Below, in pieces: positions 34,710 through 45,265 of a DNA stretch of 64,000 nt (its first letter is position 1; each line of letters begins with the position of its first letter). This DNA is from Methylophilaceae bacterium (GTDB lineage Bacteria; Pseudomonadota; Gammaproteobacteria; Burkholderiales; Methylophilaceae). Below the pieces are notes generated by a model, which saw only the letters and a list, made by a program, of their open reading frames with translations, ran no database searches and was not told where the DNA came from. The stretch spans positions 434,001 to 498,000 of the forward strand of contig JABFRO010000001.1 in NCBI GenBank assembly GCA_013141125.1, given 5' to 3'. The position numbers and the translations under genes are program-made.

Positions 34710-35195
34710 ATGATAGAAGAAAATGCAATAGTTGTTGACCTGGAAAATGACATGGCCATGCTTGAAGTCATCCGGCGAACCCCTTGTGGCTTATGTGGTC
34801 AAACACGCGGCTGTGGAATTTCATTGTGGGGTCGGCTATTCGGACATCGTAATAATGTCTTCAAAGCTATTAATCGGGTTAATGCACGCATAGGCGATAA
34901 CGTGATTGTCGGCATTAATGAACAAGCTTTGCTCATGAGCGCGCTTACCCTGTATGGAATACCACTGTTAACCACACTGGCTGGTGCACTTGTCGGAGCG
35001 GCTTTCCCCGGCGAAAATAGTCTACTCGCAGACCGTCACGCTGCTTTTGGTGCGCTTGCCGGATTGGTGGCCGGCTTGTTATGGTTAAAAGTCCATAGTT
35101 CCGGCCTAGGCTTGAATAGCAACTACCAGCCTGTCATTTTACGTGTAGGTGCTAGCGGTAGCATTAAATTAAATTGTACTAATTCATCCAAATAA
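34710..35195 (+). CDS. rseC: RseC/MucC family protein
   Basis: A 161-residue inner-membrane protein with the Cys cluster PCGLCGQTRGCG near residue 30 and two membrane helices (about 75-100 and 108-130). RseC/MucC modulates sigma-E and, in some bacteria, the Rsx/Rnf redox system. Part of the rpoE operon. Confidence 0.88.
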   Translation: MIEENAIVVDLENDMAMLEVIRRTPCGLCGQTRGCGISLWGRLFGHRNNVFKAINRVNARIGDNVIVGINEQALLMSALTLYGIPLLTTLAGALVGAAFPGENSLLADRHAAFGALAGLVAGLLWLKVHSSGLGLNSNYQPVILRVGASGSIKLNCTNSSK

Positions 35196-35209
35196 AATAG
35201 GGGTAAAAA

Positions 35210-36637
35210 ATGTTTAGGAAGCTTCTCGCAATTTCAGCAATTTGCTTATCTTTTACAGGCAACGCTTTTTCCAAAGAGCTACCTGATTTTACTGAATTAG
35301 CTGAAAAACAGGGTGCATCTGTAGTCAATATCAGCGTAACGCAAGCAGTACAAAATAATCGAGGCAATTTAGGGTCACCTTTTCAAGGGGGGGCACAAGA
35401 TGAGCTTATGGGTGAGTTTTTTCGCAGATTTGGCATACCCACACCCGATGGTAATGGTGGCCAAGCGGATCCACGTAACAACCCAAAATCGCAGTCACTA
35501 GGCTCGGGCTTTATTATCAGTCAGGATGGCTACATTTTAACCAATGCACATGTAGTGAATGAAGCCGATGAGATACTGGTCAAACTTTCGGACAAGCGCG
35601 AATTCAAAGCCAAAGTCATAGGTGCTGATCGTCGTACAGATGTTGCCCTGATTAAAATTGAAGCTAGTGGCTTGCCCAAAGTGACTCTGGGCGACCCTGA
35701 AAAATTAAAAGTAGGAGAATGGGTGGTTGCCATAGGTTCGCCTTTCGGTCTGGAAAATACCATGACAGCAGGCATCGTCAGTGCAAAAGGTCGTGCGTTG
35801 CCACAGGAAAATTTTGTGCCATTTATACAAACGGACGTGGCGATTAACCCTGGAAATTCAGGCGGCCCACTGTTTAATATGAAAGGTGAAGTGGTTGGAA
35901 TCAACTCACAAATTTATAGTCGTTCCGGTGGTTATATGGGCTTGTCATTTGCCATACCCATCAATGTTGCACTGGATATTTCCAATCAGCTTAAATCTAG
36001 CGGGAAAATAACGCGCGGTTGGTTGGGCGTTGCCATTCAGGATATAAGCAAAGAGCTTGCTGAATCATTTGGCATGAAAAACACCAATGGTGCGCTGGTA
36101 GCCGGTGTAGAAAAAGGCACCCCTGCTGAAAAAGGCGGTCTGGAAGCGGGAGATGTCATCCTTAAGTTTGACGGAAAATTCATTGCCAGTTCCTCAGATT
36201 TGCCCAAAGTGGTAGCTGCTACCAAACCCGGAAAAACAGTTCCAGTAGAGGTTCTGCGCAAAGCGGCAAGGCGCAATGTAAATATCACGGTAGGTCAAAT
36301 GCCAAATGATAAAGCAGAAGCTAGCGCTATCCAAAATAGTGCCACAGCACCAGAGTTGAATCGTATTGGCTTAACGCTGCAAGAGTTGACAGCACAACAA
36401 AAACGAAGCTTAAACGGTAAGAATGGCCTGTTAGTCTTGGATGCACAAGGTTCTGCAGCGCAAGCTGGAATACGCCGTGGAGACGTTATCCTTGGTCTGA
36501 ACAATAATGCGGTACAAAATTTGGAGCAATTTGACAAACAAGTGGCTACCATCGCCAGTGGAAAAACCATTGCATTGCTGGTTTTGCGTGGTGAAAATAC
36601 CTTGTACGTCCCGGTGAAAGTTGGTAACGGTAAATGA
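35210..36637 (+). CDS. mucD: Periplasmic serine protease MucD (DegP/DegQ family)
   Basis: A 475-residue HtrA-type protease with a signal peptide and the catalytic triad H114 (TNAHVV), D144 (RRTDVAL) and S217 (GNSGGP), followed by two PDZ domains (about 260-350 and 385-470). It degrades misfolded envelope proteins and feeds back on sigma-E. GGGG lies upstream of the ATG. Confidence 0.93.
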   Translation: MFRKLLAISAICLSFTGNAFSKELPDFTELAEKQGASVVNISVTQAVQNNRGNLGSPFQGGAQDELMGEFFRRFGIPTPDGNGGQADPRNNPKSQSLGSGFIISQDGYILTNAHVVNEADEILVKLSDKREFKAKVIGADRRTDVALIKIEASGLPKVTLGDPEKLKVGEWVVAIGSPFGLENTMTAGIVSAKGRALPQENFVPFIQTDVAINPGNSGGPLFNMKGEVVGINSQIYSRSGGYMGLSFAIPINVALDISNQLKSSGKITRGWLGVAIQDISKELAESFGMKNTNGALVAGVEKGTPAEKGGLEAGDVILKFDGKFIASSSDLPKVVAATKPGKTVPVEVLRKAARRNVNITVGQMPNDKAEASAIQNSATAPELNRIGLTLQELTAQQKRSLNGKNGLLVLDAQGSAAQAGIRRGDVILGLNNNAVQNLEQFDKQVATIASGKTIALLVLRGENTLYVPVKVGNGK

Positions 36638-36775
36638 TTAACTCGGACATGATAATTAGCCTGATTCATTAAGTTAGGGATTAAACAGTTAGTGCCGTAA
36701 GCATTGTCAGGTGTAATTTTTCAAGGAGTGCTTGCTGGATTGCTGTAAAATGAGCAGCTATGCTTTTAAATTGAT

Positions 36776-36804
36776 ACGAGAGGGCGCTTAATGCGCCCTC
36801 TCGT
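36776..36804 (+). terminator. Rho-independent terminator after mucD
   Basis: A perfect 12-bp stem (36776-36787 and 36793-36804) with loop TTAAT, followed by TGTTTT. It ends the rpoE operon. Confidence 0.92.
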
Positions 36805-36898
36805 TGTTTTATCCCAAATTAAACCAATTTTAATGCGCTGCCACGCTTGAGACCACTACGGAACCATCCTCGGAACAACCCATGCCTCAGAATAACTT

Positions 36899-38692
36899 AT
36901 GAAAAATATTCGTAATTTCTCCATTATTGCCCACATCGATCACGGCAAGTCCACTTTGGCCGACCGCATTATTCAGCTTTGCGGCGGCTTGTCTGATCGT
37001 GAAATGGAATCTCAAGTGCTGGATTCCATGGATATTGAGCGCGAGCGCGGCATTACCATCAAAGCGCAAACAGCCGCACTCAACTACAAGGCACTAGACG
37101 GTCAGATATATCAATTGAACTTGATTGACACCCCAGGACATGTGGACTTTTCCTATGAAGTCAGTCGCTCCCTTTCCGCTTGCGAAGGTGCATTGCTGGT
37201 AGTGGATGCATCGCAAGGGGTAGAAGCACAAAGTGTCGCCAACTGTTATACCGCGATAGATCTGGGCGTAGAAGTCACTTCCGTATTGAATAAAATTGAT
37301 TTGCCTTCGGCTGAGCCGGATCGCGTCATTCAGGAAATTGAAGATGTTATCGGGGTGGATGCCACCGATGCCATACGCTGTTCAGCCAAAACAGGTGAAG
37401 GTGTGCGCGATGTGCTGGAAGCCGTGGTAGCACGGGTTCCAGCGCCACGAGGAGATGTAAGCAAGCCCTTGAAAGCCCTCATTATTGATTCCTGGTTTGA
37501 TAATTATGTTGGGGTGGTGATGTTGGTGCGCGTGGTAGATGGCGTGCTCAAGCCCAAGGATAAAATCCGCTTGATGGCAACCCGTGATGTGCATTTGTGT
37601 GAGGAAGTTGGCGTATTTACGCCAAAATCCTTATCCAAACCATCACTTTCAGCCGGTGAAGTAGGCTTCATTATTGCCGGTATCAAAGAACTCAAAAGCG
37701 CCAAAGTGGGTGACACCGTCACTTTGGACAATAATCCGGCGAGCGAAGCGCTACCCGGCTTTAAAGAAGTTAAGCCACAAGTGTTTGCCGGTTTATACCC
37801 GGTTGAATCCAATCAATTCGAGGCCTTGCGCAATGCCTTGGAAAAACTACAGCTCAATGATGCTTCCCTGCAATTTGAGCCGGAAAACTCCACCGCACTA
37901 GGCTTTGGTTTCCGCTGTGGCTTTCTCGGTCTTTTGCACATGGAAATTGTGCAAGAGCGGCTGGAACGCGAATACGATATGGATTTGATTACCACCGCAC
38001 CTACGGTAGTCTATGAATTGCTGCTTAAAAGCCGTGAAGTCATACAGATTGAAAATCCATCCTACTTGCCAGAGCCGTCTCGCATAGAAGAAATTCGCGA
38101 ACCCATGATTACCATCAACCTGCTGATGCCGCAGGATTACGTTGGGCCGGTGATGACGCTATGCAACAGCAAGCGCGGTGTGCAGCGCAATATGCAATAC
38201 ATGGGGCGGCAAGTGATGCTGACCTTTGAAATGCCGCTCAATGAAGTAGTGCTGGATTTCTTTGACAAACTAAAATCGGTATCGCGCGGCTACGCCTCCA
38301 TGGATTATGAGTTTCTTGAATTCCGTGCGGCAGATTTGGTCAAACTCGACATCATGGTGAATGGCGAACGCGTAGATGCGCTGTCATTGATTGTACATAG
38401 AGCCAACAGTATCTATCGCGGCCGTCAGCTTTGCGCCAAAATGCGCGAACTGATTCCACGCCAGATGTTTGATGTCGCCATTCAAGCTTCTATCGGAGCC
38501 AATATTATTTCTCGTGAAACCGTTAAAGCCATGCGCAAGAATGTGCTGGCAAAGTGTTACGGTGGCGATATTTCACGCAAGAAAAAATTGCTGGAAAAAC
38601 AAAAAGAAGGCAAAAAACGCATGAAACAAGTAGGCAATGTGGAAATTCCACAAGAGGCCTTCCTGGCCATTTTAAGAGTTGAAGATAAATAA
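36899..38692 (+). CDS. lepA: Elongation factor 4
   Basis: A 597-residue translational GTPase that back-translocates ribosomes. G1 is [10 protein letters not shown]2 [10 protein letters not shown]3 DTPGHVDF and G4 NKIDLP. The LepA-specific C-terminal domain follows ([21 protein letters not shown]). Wording such as [17 protein letters not shown] is betaproteobacterial in style, which supports the taxonomic call. Twelve bases separate it from lepB. Confidence 0.96.
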   Translation: MKNIRNFSIIAHIDHGKSTLADRIIQLCGGLSDREMESQVLDSMDIERERGITIKAQTAALNYKALDGQIYQLNLIDTPGHVDFSYEVSRSLSACEGALLVVDASQGVEAQSVANCYTAIDLGVEVTSVLNKIDLPSAEPDRVIQEIEDVIGVDATDAIRCSAKTGEGVRDVLEAVVARVPAPRGDVSKPLKALIIDSWFDNYVGVVMLVRVVDGVLKPKDKIRLMATRDVHLCEEVGVFTPKSLSKPSLSAGEVGFIIAGIKELKSAKVGDTVTLDNNPASEALPGFKEVKPQVFAGLYPVESNQFEALRNALEKLQLNDASLQFEPENSTALGFGFRCGFLGLLHMEIVQERLEREYDMDLITTAPTVVYELLLKSREVIQIENPSYLPEPSRIEEIREPMITINLLMPQDYVGPVMTLCNSKRGVQRNMQYMGRQVMLTFEMPLNEVVLDFFDKLKSVSRGYASMDYEFLEFRAADLVKLDIMVNGERVDALSLIVHRANSIYRGRQLCAKMRELIPRQMFDVAIQASIGANIISRETVKAMRKNVLAKCYGGDISRKKKLLEKQKEGKKRMKQVGNVEIPQEAFLAILRVEDK

Positions 38693-38704
38693 GGATATGC
38701 TCAA

Positions 38705-39457
38705 ATGATGTTCGCGCTATTCATGGTCGTTGTATTGGCGATCACCGGTTTTATTTGGTTGCTGGATATTCTGTATCTCAAGAAAAGGCGGCCTGTTGAT
38801 GCCGCTGATCCAATATTGGTAGAGTATTCCAAAAGTTTTTTCCCGGTAATTTTGATTGTATTTCTGATCCGCTCCTTCATCGTTGAACCATTCAAGATTC
38901 CTTCAGGTTCCATGATGCCAACGTTGTTGGCCGGTGATTTCATTCTGGTCAATAAATATAATTATGGCCTGCGTGTGCCTATTCTTAACAATACCTTCTT
39001 TGAAGTGAAGCACCCTCAACGTGGCGATGTTTTTGTGTTTCACTATCCACCTGATCCCTCCATTGATTACATCAAACGCGTGGTTGGTGTGCCGGGAGAT
39101 AAAATCGCCTATCACAACAAACAATTGACCATTAATGGAAAATTACTCGATGTGAAGTTTGAAAAACCTTATGAATACACTTCAGCCGGCCTGAATGTCA
39201 CCTATGCCAAGCAATTCTCTGAGCAATTGGGTGACAAAAAACATGCGCTGCTAATTGAAGACAACAGCATGATGCCGGACATGGACATTGCACTGGAAGT
39301 ACCGCCCGGCCACTACTTTGCAATGGGTGATAATCGTGATAACAGCAGAGATAGCCGCTTTTGGGGCTTTGTGCCGGAAAAGAATCTGGTGGGTAAAGCC
39401 TTCTTTATCTGGTGGAATTTCGATGATTTTGGCAGAATAGGCAATAAAATCAATTAG
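38705..39457 (+). CDS. lepB: Signal peptidase I
   Basis: A 250-residue inner-membrane protease with two N-terminal helices (about 3-22 and 45-60), the catalytic Ser69 in PSGSMMPTL and Lys124 in YIKRVVGVPGD, and the box GDNRDNSRDSRFWG. It removes signal peptides from exported proteins. The usual neighbour of lepA. Confidence 0.95.
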   Translation: MMFALFMVVVLAITGFIWLLDILYLKKRRPVDAADPILVEYSKSFFPVILIVFLIRSFIVEPFKIPSGSMMPTLLAGDFILVNKYNYGLRVPILNNTFFEVKHPQRGDVFVFHYPPDPSIDYIKRVVGVPGDKIAYHNKQLTINGKLLDVKFEKPYEYTSAGLNVTYAKQFSEQLGDKKHALLIEDNSMMPDMDIALEVPPGHYFAMGDNRDNSRDSRFWGFVPEKNLVGKAFFIWWNFDDFGRIGNKIN

Positions 39458-39466
39458 GAGTTGGAC

Positions 39467-39883
39467 ATGAAAAAAAATACCAGATATCAAACCATAATTA
39501 AAAAACAACGCGGCATGACCTTCATGGGCGTTGTTATAATCGGCGCGATAATTATATTTGCGGCTATGTTAGTCATGAAACTAGCTCCTTCTTACATCGA
39601 ATATAAATCCGTAAAGCAAGTTATTGATAAAATTGCCAAAGAGCCGAATTTGGCCAATATGAGCAAACAGGAAATTATCAGTGAGTTTGATAAAGGTGCG
39701 AACATAGGCTACATCACGGTCATTAAAGGTAGTGATTTGACCATTGCCAAAAATGCTGCCGGTGGACAGGAAGTAACGGCTGAATATCAGGTAATCACGC
39801 CTTTAGTCGGCAATATTAGTGCGCTTCTGGATTTTAAGGCTTCAACCGATTCAGGCCGTAAATCTACGGCGAATGTCGAATAA
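39467..39883 (+). CDS. DUF4845 membrane protein
   Basis: A 138-residue protein with one membrane helix near the N-terminus (GVVIIGAIIIFAAMLVMKL) preceded by a pilin-like QRGMTFMG stretch. This is the DUF4845 family always found between lepB and rnc; its function is unknown. The start at 39467 has AGGAG 6 bases upstream. Confidence 0.85.
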   Translation: MKKNTRYQTIIKKQRGMTFMGVVIIGAIIIFAAMLVMKLAPSYIEYKSVKQVIDKIAKEPNLANMSKQEIISEFDKGANIGYITVIKGSDLTIAKNAAGGQEVTAEYQVITPLVGNISALLDFKASTDSGRKSTANVE

Positions 39884-39888
39884 ACTGC

Positions 39889-40587
39889 ATGTTGCAGAGT
39901 GGCTTATACCGGCTCATTGCCCATGATTTCAAAGATGAAGCACTGCTGACGCAGGCATTAACGCATCGTAGCTTTGGTAGTACCAACAATGAGCGGCTGG
40001 AATATCTGGGTGATGGTGCGCTAAATTTCATCATTGCCCATCAACTTTACCAACGTTTCCCCAAGTTACCGGAAGGTGATCTCAGCCGTTTGCGCGCGCT
40101 GCTGGTTAAAGAACCTACGCTATGTGAAATTGCCCGCAGTTTGAACATCGGTGATGCGCTAAAACTGGGTGAAGGCGAACTGAAAAGTGGTGGCTGGCGC
40201 CGCCCTTCTGTGCTGGCTGATGCGCTAGAAGCCATCATAGGTGCGGTGTTTCTGGATGGTGGTTTTTCTGCTGCCGAAGCTTTGGTCATACGCTTGTATC
40301 AACCGTTATTGGAACAAATCAACCCCAAGGTGATTGATAAGGACCCAAAATCCCTATTGCAGGAATATCTGCAAGCTAAAAGAATCGACATCCCGGAATA
40401 TAAATTGCTCACCATCAACGGCGAAGCCCATTGCCAAACTTTTAGCGTTGAATGCTTTATTGCCAAATTAAAAATATCCGCGCAAGGCGAAGGTAGTAGT
40501 CGCCGCGCCGCTGAACAACAAGCGGCCAGGCAGGCTTATCAAATGCTGCTTGATGCCCAACCAGTCACTCAAAAAGGTCATCCATGA
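39889..40587 (+). CDS. rnc: Ribonuclease III
   Basis: A 232-residue double-strand RNase with the signature NERLEYLGDGALNFIIA, the second acidic cluster ADALEAIIGAVFLDGG and a C-terminal dsRNA-binding domain (SLLQEYLQAKRI, GSSRRAAEQQAAR). It processes rRNA and mRNA. The N-terminus is short and the ATG lacks a strong ribosome site. It overlaps era by four bases. Confidence 0.95.
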   Translation: MLQSGLYRLIAHDFKDEALLTQALTHRSFGSTNNERLEYLGDGALNFIIAHQLYQRFPKLPEGDLSRLRALLVKEPTLCEIARSLNIGDALKLGEGELKSGGWRRPSVLADALEAIIGAVFLDGGFSAAEALVIRLYQPLLEQINPKVIDKDPKSLLQEYLQAKRIDIPEYKLLTINGEAHCQTFSVECFIAKLKISAQGEGSSRRAAEQQAARQAYQMLLDAQPVTQKGHP

Positions 40588-41504
40588 ACTATTCTGTTAA
40601 TTCTGATGCAGACGATATACACCCCGGAGATTTTCGCTGCGGCACCGTCGCCATTATTGGCCGCCCCAATGTAGGCAAATCCACACTGTTAAACCATATT
40701 CTCGGCCTCAAGCTCAGCATCACCTCGCGCAAGGCGCAGACTACACGCCACCGTTTGCTGGGCATTCACACTACAGAAGACACGCAATTTTTGTTTGTAG
40801 ATACGCCGGGTTTCCAACAAAAGCATATCAATGCGCTGAATAAAAGTCTGAATAAAACTGTCACCCAAGTGCTCACCGAAGTCGATGTCGTACTGTTCGT
40901 AATCGAACCTATGCATTTGGGTGAGGCCGACCGCAAAGTGCTTAAATTACTACCGACCAAAACTCCGGTCATACTAGTCGTCAACAAGGCCGATTTGATG
41001 GGTGACAAAGGCAATTTATTGCCGCTGATTCAGGATTTCGATCTCGAATTCCCCTTCGCCGCCATTGTGCCGGTCAGCGCCAAGAAAAACCTTTATCTTG
41101 ATGAATTATTGTCCACCATACGTGGGCATCTGCCGGTGCAGAATGCGATATATGGTGAAGATGAAATCACCGACCGTAATGAAAAGTTTCTGGCGGCCGA
41201 AATGATACGGGAAAAAGTATTTCGCTTTTTAGGCGATGAAATTCCTTATTCCGTGGCTGTGGAAATTGAAAAGTTTGAGCAGGAGGGCAATCTGCGCCGC
41301 ATTCATGCCGCCATCATCGTGGATAAGGACAGTCAAAAGCCCATGCTCATCGGCAAAAAAGGCGAGAAACTCAAGCAGATTTCCACCGAAGCACGTCAGG
41401 ATATGGAAAAGCTGTTTGATTGCAAAGTCTGGCTGGAAACCTGGGTCAAAGTCCGGGGCGGCTGGGCAGATGATGAGCGTGCTCTAAAAAGCCTGGGTTA
41501 CTGA
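40584..41504 (+). CDS. era: GTPase Era
   Basis: A 306-residue GTPase required for 16S rRNA maturation. G1 is GRPNVGKST, G3 DTPGFQ and G4 NKADLM, with a C-terminal KH domain (AAIIVDKDSQKPMLIGKKG). Usual position after rnc. Confidence 0.96.
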   Translation: MNYSVNSDADDIHPGDFRCGTVAIIGRPNVGKSTLLNHILGLKLSITSRKAQTTRHRLLGIHTTEDTQFLFVDTPGFQQKHINALNKSLNKTVTQVLTEVDVVLFVIEPMHLGEADRKVLKLLPTKTPVILVVNKADLMGDKGNLLPLIQDFDLEFPFAAIVPVSAKKNLYLDELLSTIRGHLPVQNAIYGEDEITDRNEKFLAAEMIREKVFRFLGDEIPYSVAVEIEKFEQEGNLRRIHAAIIVDKDSQKPMLIGKKGEKLKQISTEARQDMEKLFDCKVWLETWVKVRGGWADDERALKSLGY

Positions 41505-41514
41505 TTTATTCACA

Positions 41515-42237
41515 ATGGCTGTCAGCAATATCTCGCGCCAGGATAATCAACCCGTTTATGTGCTGCACACCTACCCGTTCAAGGAAACCAGTCTGGTCGT
41601 CGAGTTGTTCAGCCGTGATTTCGGCCGTGTCGCCTCGGTAGCCAAAGGGGCGCGCCGTCCACGCTCTGCCATGCGCGGCATGTTGCAATCGTTTCAACCC
41701 TTGCTCGGTGCATGGTCGGGAAAATTGGAACTCAAAACTCTGCATACACTGGAATGGCATAGCGGTCTGCTGCTGTTGCAAGGCCAAGCCTTGATGTGCG
41801 GGTTTTATCTGAATGAATTGCTGTTGCGCTTGTTGCCGCGTGAAGATGCGCATGAGGCCTTGTTTGAACATTACGCACAAACGCTACGTACTTTGGCATC
41901 AGGCAAGGATTCCGCTACCACGCTACGGCGCTTTGAACTCAAAATGTTGCAGGAAATGGGCTATGCAGTGCCATTAGAGCGCGATGAAGCGGATGCGGTT
42001 TTAGATGCCGAACGCGACTATTATTATGTTGCCGAGCATGGCGCATGCAGAAACAATGCCTTGCAAAATGGCGTGCTGTTATCCGGAAAAACACTGCTGG
42101 ATATGGCGCGCGATGACTATTCCGACTTGCAAACTCAAATTCAAAGCAAACAGCTGATGCGCATCCTGATCTCGCATTATCTGGGCGATAAACCCTTGCA
42201 TACGCGACAATTGCTGCTGGACTTGCAAGAAATTTAA
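41515..42237 (+). CDS. recO: DNA repair protein RecO
   Basis: A 240-residue protein with an N-terminal OB fold (VLHTYPFKETSLVVELFSRD, VAKGARRPRS) and a helical C-terminal domain (GFYLNELLLRLLPREDAH). RecO helps load RecA at single-strand gaps. The zinc-binding Cys cluster is missing, as in many proteobacterial RecO. Confidence 0.94.
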   Translation: MAVSNISRQDNQPVYVLHTYPFKETSLVVELFSRDFGRVASVAKGARRPRSAMRGMLQSFQPLLGAWSGKLELKTLHTLEWHSGLLLLQGQALMCGFYLNELLLRLLPREDAHEALFEHYAQTLRTLASGKDSATTLRRFELKMLQEMGYAVPLERDEADAVLDAERDYYYVAEHGACRNNALQNGVLLSGKTLLDMARDDYSDLQTQIQSKQLMRILISHYLGDKPLHTRQLLLDLQEI

Positions 42238-42261
42238 CTCTCCACAGAAACCTTCATCATC

Positions 42262-43002
42262 ATGATAAAACTAGGCATCAATATCGACCATGTCGCCACC
42301 TTGAGGCAAGCGCGCGGCACCCAATACCCCAGCGTCATTGCCGCCGCCTTGCGTGCCGAGGAAGCAGGTGCCGACAGCATCACCCTGCACCTGCGTGAAG
42401 ATCGCCGCCATATTCAGGATGCCGATGTTTATGCACTGCGCCCCTTGTTGCAAACCAAGATGAATCTGGAAATGGCCGTGACCGAGGAAATGCTGGCGAT
42501 TGCACTAAAAGTGTTACCGCAGGATGTGTGTCTGGTGCCGGAACGCCGCGAAGAGCGCACCACAGAGGGCGGTTTGGAAGTGGCGGCTAATTTGCCAAAT
42601 GTGCAAGCCGCTTGTCAACGCCTTGGCGCGGCTGGCATACGTGTTTCCCTTTTTATTGCGCCCGATTTTACGCAGATAGAGGCGGCCAAAGCCGCAGGTG
42701 CGCCGGTTATAGAGCTGCATACCGGCACATTTGCCGATGCGAAAAACCCTGAACAGCAGCAGCATGAGCTGGCGCGCATACAACAAGCGGTCGCTTATGG
42801 CTTGCAGCTGGGCTTGGTGGTGAATGCCGGGCATGGCTTGAATATACATAATGTGCAGCCCATCGCCGCAATTCCCGGCATTGAGGAACTCAATATCGGT
42901 CACGCTATTGTGGCGCATGCCCTATTTGTTGGCTGGGATTATTCCATACGCGAAATGAAAGCTTTGATGAAAGAATGCGCAGACCGGAAAGCCGCCTGGT
43001 GA
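42262..43002 (+). CDS. pdxJ: Pyridoxine 5'-phosphate synthase
   Basis: A 246-residue TIM-barrel enzyme joining 1-deoxyxylulose 5-phosphate and 3-amino-2-oxopropyl phosphate in vitamin B6 synthesis. Signatures are [43 protein letters not shown] and [13 protein letters not shown]. The stop overlaps the acpS GTG start. Confidence 0.96.
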   Translation: MIKLGINIDHVATLRQARGTQYPSVIAAALRAEEAGADSITLHLREDRRHIQDADVYALRPLLQTKMNLEMAVTEEMLAIALKVLPQDVCLVPERREERTTEGGLEVAANLPNVQAACQRLGAAGIRVSLFIAPDFTQIEAAKAAGAPVIELHTGTFADAKNPEQQQHELARIQQAVAYGLQLGLVVNAGHGLNIHNVQPIAAIPGIEELNIGHAIVAHALFVGWDYSIREMKALMKECADRKAAW

Positions 43003-43376
43003 TTTACGGCATAGGCACCGATATTGTGGAAGTTTCACGCATTGAGCATTCATTGGCTCAATTTGGTGAGGCTTTCGCGCGGCGTATTTTGAATGTGCAA
43101 GAATGGCAGACTTATGCCAGCTCAAAAACTCAAGCGCGCTTTCTGGCCAAACGCTTTGCGGCCAAAGAGGCTTTTGCCAAAGCTTTGGGAACCGGTTTAC
43201 GCGCGCCAGTCACGTTTCAGAACATCGCGATTACCCATGATGAGCTGGGCAAGCCTGTTTTGGCACTGGAGCCAGAATTGCAGACCTTGCTGGATAATAA
43301 AGCCATTCGTTTTCAGCATCTTTCCATCAGCGACGAAAAAGCGCTGGCAACCGCTTTTGTGATTCTCGAATGTTAA
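42999..43376 (+). CDS. acpS: Holo-[acyl-carrier-protein] synthase
   Basis: A 125-residue phosphopantetheinyl transferase. [13 protein letters not shown] holds the metal-binding Asp, and [14 protein letters not shown] the second motif. The start is the GTG at 42999 overlapping the pdxJ stop (GTGA); the open frame begins 24 bases earlier without support. It overlaps the next gene by seven bases. Confidence 0.93.
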   Translation: MIYGIGTDIVEVSRIEHSLAQFGEAFARRILNVQEWQTYASSKTQARFLAKRFAAKEAFAKALGTGLRAPVTFQNIAITHDELGKPVLALEPELQTLLDNKAIRFQHLSISDEKALATAFVILEC

Positions 43377-44185
43377 GCAATAGCGAGCAGCCTGACTTTA
43401 CGCGTCGCTTTACCGGTGTCGCACGCTTGTATGGGCAGGCCGGATTGGCTAAGTTTCAGGCGGCGCATGTGTGCATTATTGGCATAGGCGGTGTTGGCTC
43501 CTGGGCGGTTGAAGCTTTGGCGCGTAATGCCATTGGCCGCATAAGCTTGATTGATCTGGATAACATTGCCGAATCCAATGTCAATCGCCAGTTACATGCG
43601 GTAGAAGGCGAATTCGGCAAAGCCAAAGTAACGGCCATGGCCGAGCGTATTCGCGCCATCAATCCCGGTTGCATGGTGCATGAAATTGAAGATTTCATCA
43701 CGCTGGAAAATATGGAAGCCCTGCTCAATCAAGGCTATGACGGCATTATTGACGCAATTGACGATGCGCGTATTAAAGCCGCAATGGCGGCATATTGCCG
43801 CAGAAACAAACTGCCATTAATCATGACCGGGGGTGCTGGCGGTCGTTTGGATCCCACCCGTATCAATCAGGCCGATCTGGCGAAAACCAGTGGCGACCGC
43901 CTGCTGGCTAAGGTGCGCACGCTACTGCGCCATGATTATGGCTTTCCGCGCGATGCCAAGGCCAAGTTTCATATTCCCTGCATTTTTTCGGATGAGCCTA
44001 TCATTCAACCCAAGCAAGCCTGTGAAAGCCCAAACGAAGTAATCGAAGTCGCAGAGCGAGGCCAGCACCCTGCCCTTTCCGGCTTGAATTGTGCAGGTTA
44101 TGGCTCTTCGGTTTGCGTGACAGCCAGCTTTGGCATGGCCGCCTCGGCTTTCATTTTAAGGCAGCTATCCACAGCCGCTGATTAA
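43370..44185 (+). CDS. tcdA: tRNA threonylcarbamoyladenosine dehydratase
   Basis: A 271-residue E1-like enzyme (CsdL/TcdA) that cyclises t6A to ct6A in tRNAs. It has an ATP-binding motif IIGIGGVGSWAVEALAR, then DLDNIAESNVNRQL and the adenylation region AIDDARIKAAM. In line with the acpS operon by overlap. Confidence 0.9.
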   Translation: MLSNSEQPDFTRRFTGVARLYGQAGLAKFQAAHVCIIGIGGVGSWAVEALARNAIGRISLIDLDNIAESNVNRQLHAVEGEFGKAKVTAMAERIRAINPGCMVHEIEDFITLENMEALLNQGYDGIIDAIDDARIKAAMAAYCRRNKLPLIMTGGAGGRLDPTRINQADLAKTSGDRLLAKVRTLLRHDYGFPRDAKAKFHIPCIFSDEPIIQPKQACESPNEVIEVAERGQHPALSGLNCAGYGSSVCVTASFGMAASAFILRQLSTAAD

Positions 44186-44193
44186 ACCTGCTC

Positions 44194-45105
44194 TTACTCT
44201 CGTGGCTTTAACGCCAGATTGATCTCATCCAGTAACGTCTGCGCGCCTATGGATAGGCTGAGGTCTCTCGCTTTGAGCATTAAATTTCTTGATTCAGTCA
44301 ATTCACTGCGTGCGACTTTTTCCAGCCCCAAATAATAATAAGTTTTGGCTTCCCAATACTGGGATTTCTGTTCTTGCGTCAGCGCAAGCGTTTTATCCAG
44401 GATTTTTTCAGCCTTGGCGTATTCGCCTGCCATGGTATATATGCGCCCCATTTCAAGGTTAGCGTTTATATACTGCTCAAAATCACTGGAGCTTTCCGCT
44501 GCCATCAGCACTTTAATCTGAAACTCGATAGCTTGCTCATGCAGGCCTAAACGGCTGGAAAGTGCGGCGATACGCGCATAGCCATCATTACGTTCACCCG
44601 CGTTTGCCGAGAGTTTATTCGCCGCTTGATAGCTCTCCAGTGCCGCTGCAAGCTGCCCAAGTTCGACTTGAACCTCACCTATCTGATTCAAACTGATACG
44701 CTCAAATCGCGTTTCCTTTTCCGCCTGCGTAATGGCCAGACTTTTTTGATAAGTACTTAATGCTTCAGCAAAGTTTTGAATACGCTTTTGTATATTGCCA
44801 ATCAGGGTCAAGGCCAAAGCACGCTTCATGGGAGTGGCCGATTGTTTCACTGCAATTTTTAACGTGGCAATGGCTTGCGGGTAATGCGCGGTTTGATCCA
44901 GCACACGTCCTTTGCATATCAAGGCATCATGATTAAACTTGTTCCGCTTGAGCTGCTGCTCTGCCAGCATTAAGGATTTTGAAAAATCCCCTGCACGAAT
45001 CGCCTCAGCACAAGCGTTGTGGTGAACAGGAATAACACGCTCATCGGCTTGCGCCATGCCGTAAAAAACAATCCCTATGAAAAAAGCTAGGTACGAATTA
45101 AGCAT
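44194..45105 (-). CDS. Tetratricopeptide-repeat periplasmic protein
   Basis: A 303-residue protein with a signal peptide (cleavage near AQA-DE at 20) and about six TPR-like helical repeats, for example ALSTYQKSLAITQAEKETRFE, LESYQAANKLSANAGERNDG and AEKILDKTLALTQEQ. Such proteins act as scaffolds. It is convergent with tcdA and its partner is unknown. Confidence 0.75.
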   Translation of the reverse strand: MLNSYLAFFIGIVFYGMAQADERVIPVHHNACAEAIRAGDFSKSLMLAEQQLKRNKFNHDALICKGRVLDQTAHYPQAIATLKIAVKQSATPMKRALALTLIGNIQKRIQNFAEALSTYQKSLAITQAEKETRFERISLNQIGEVQVELGQLAAALESYQAANKLSANAGERNDGYARIAALSSRLGLHEQAIEFQIKVLMAAESSSDFEQYINANLEMGRIYTMAGEYAKAEKILDKTLALTQEQKSQYWEAKTYYYLGLEKVARSELTESRNLMLKARDLSLSIGAQTLLDEINLALKPRE

Positions 45106-45265
45106 TATCTATTACCCTTATTGGAGTTAAAATTTGTCACTAAAATAAACACAGGATGTCAGCACATAAAATGAAGTATCCCATACCACGCAACAAACAT
45201 CGGGCTTTAATGCCCATAATCACAACAAACTCAAACCGTAGCTATATGGCTGTGGTGACAAACTG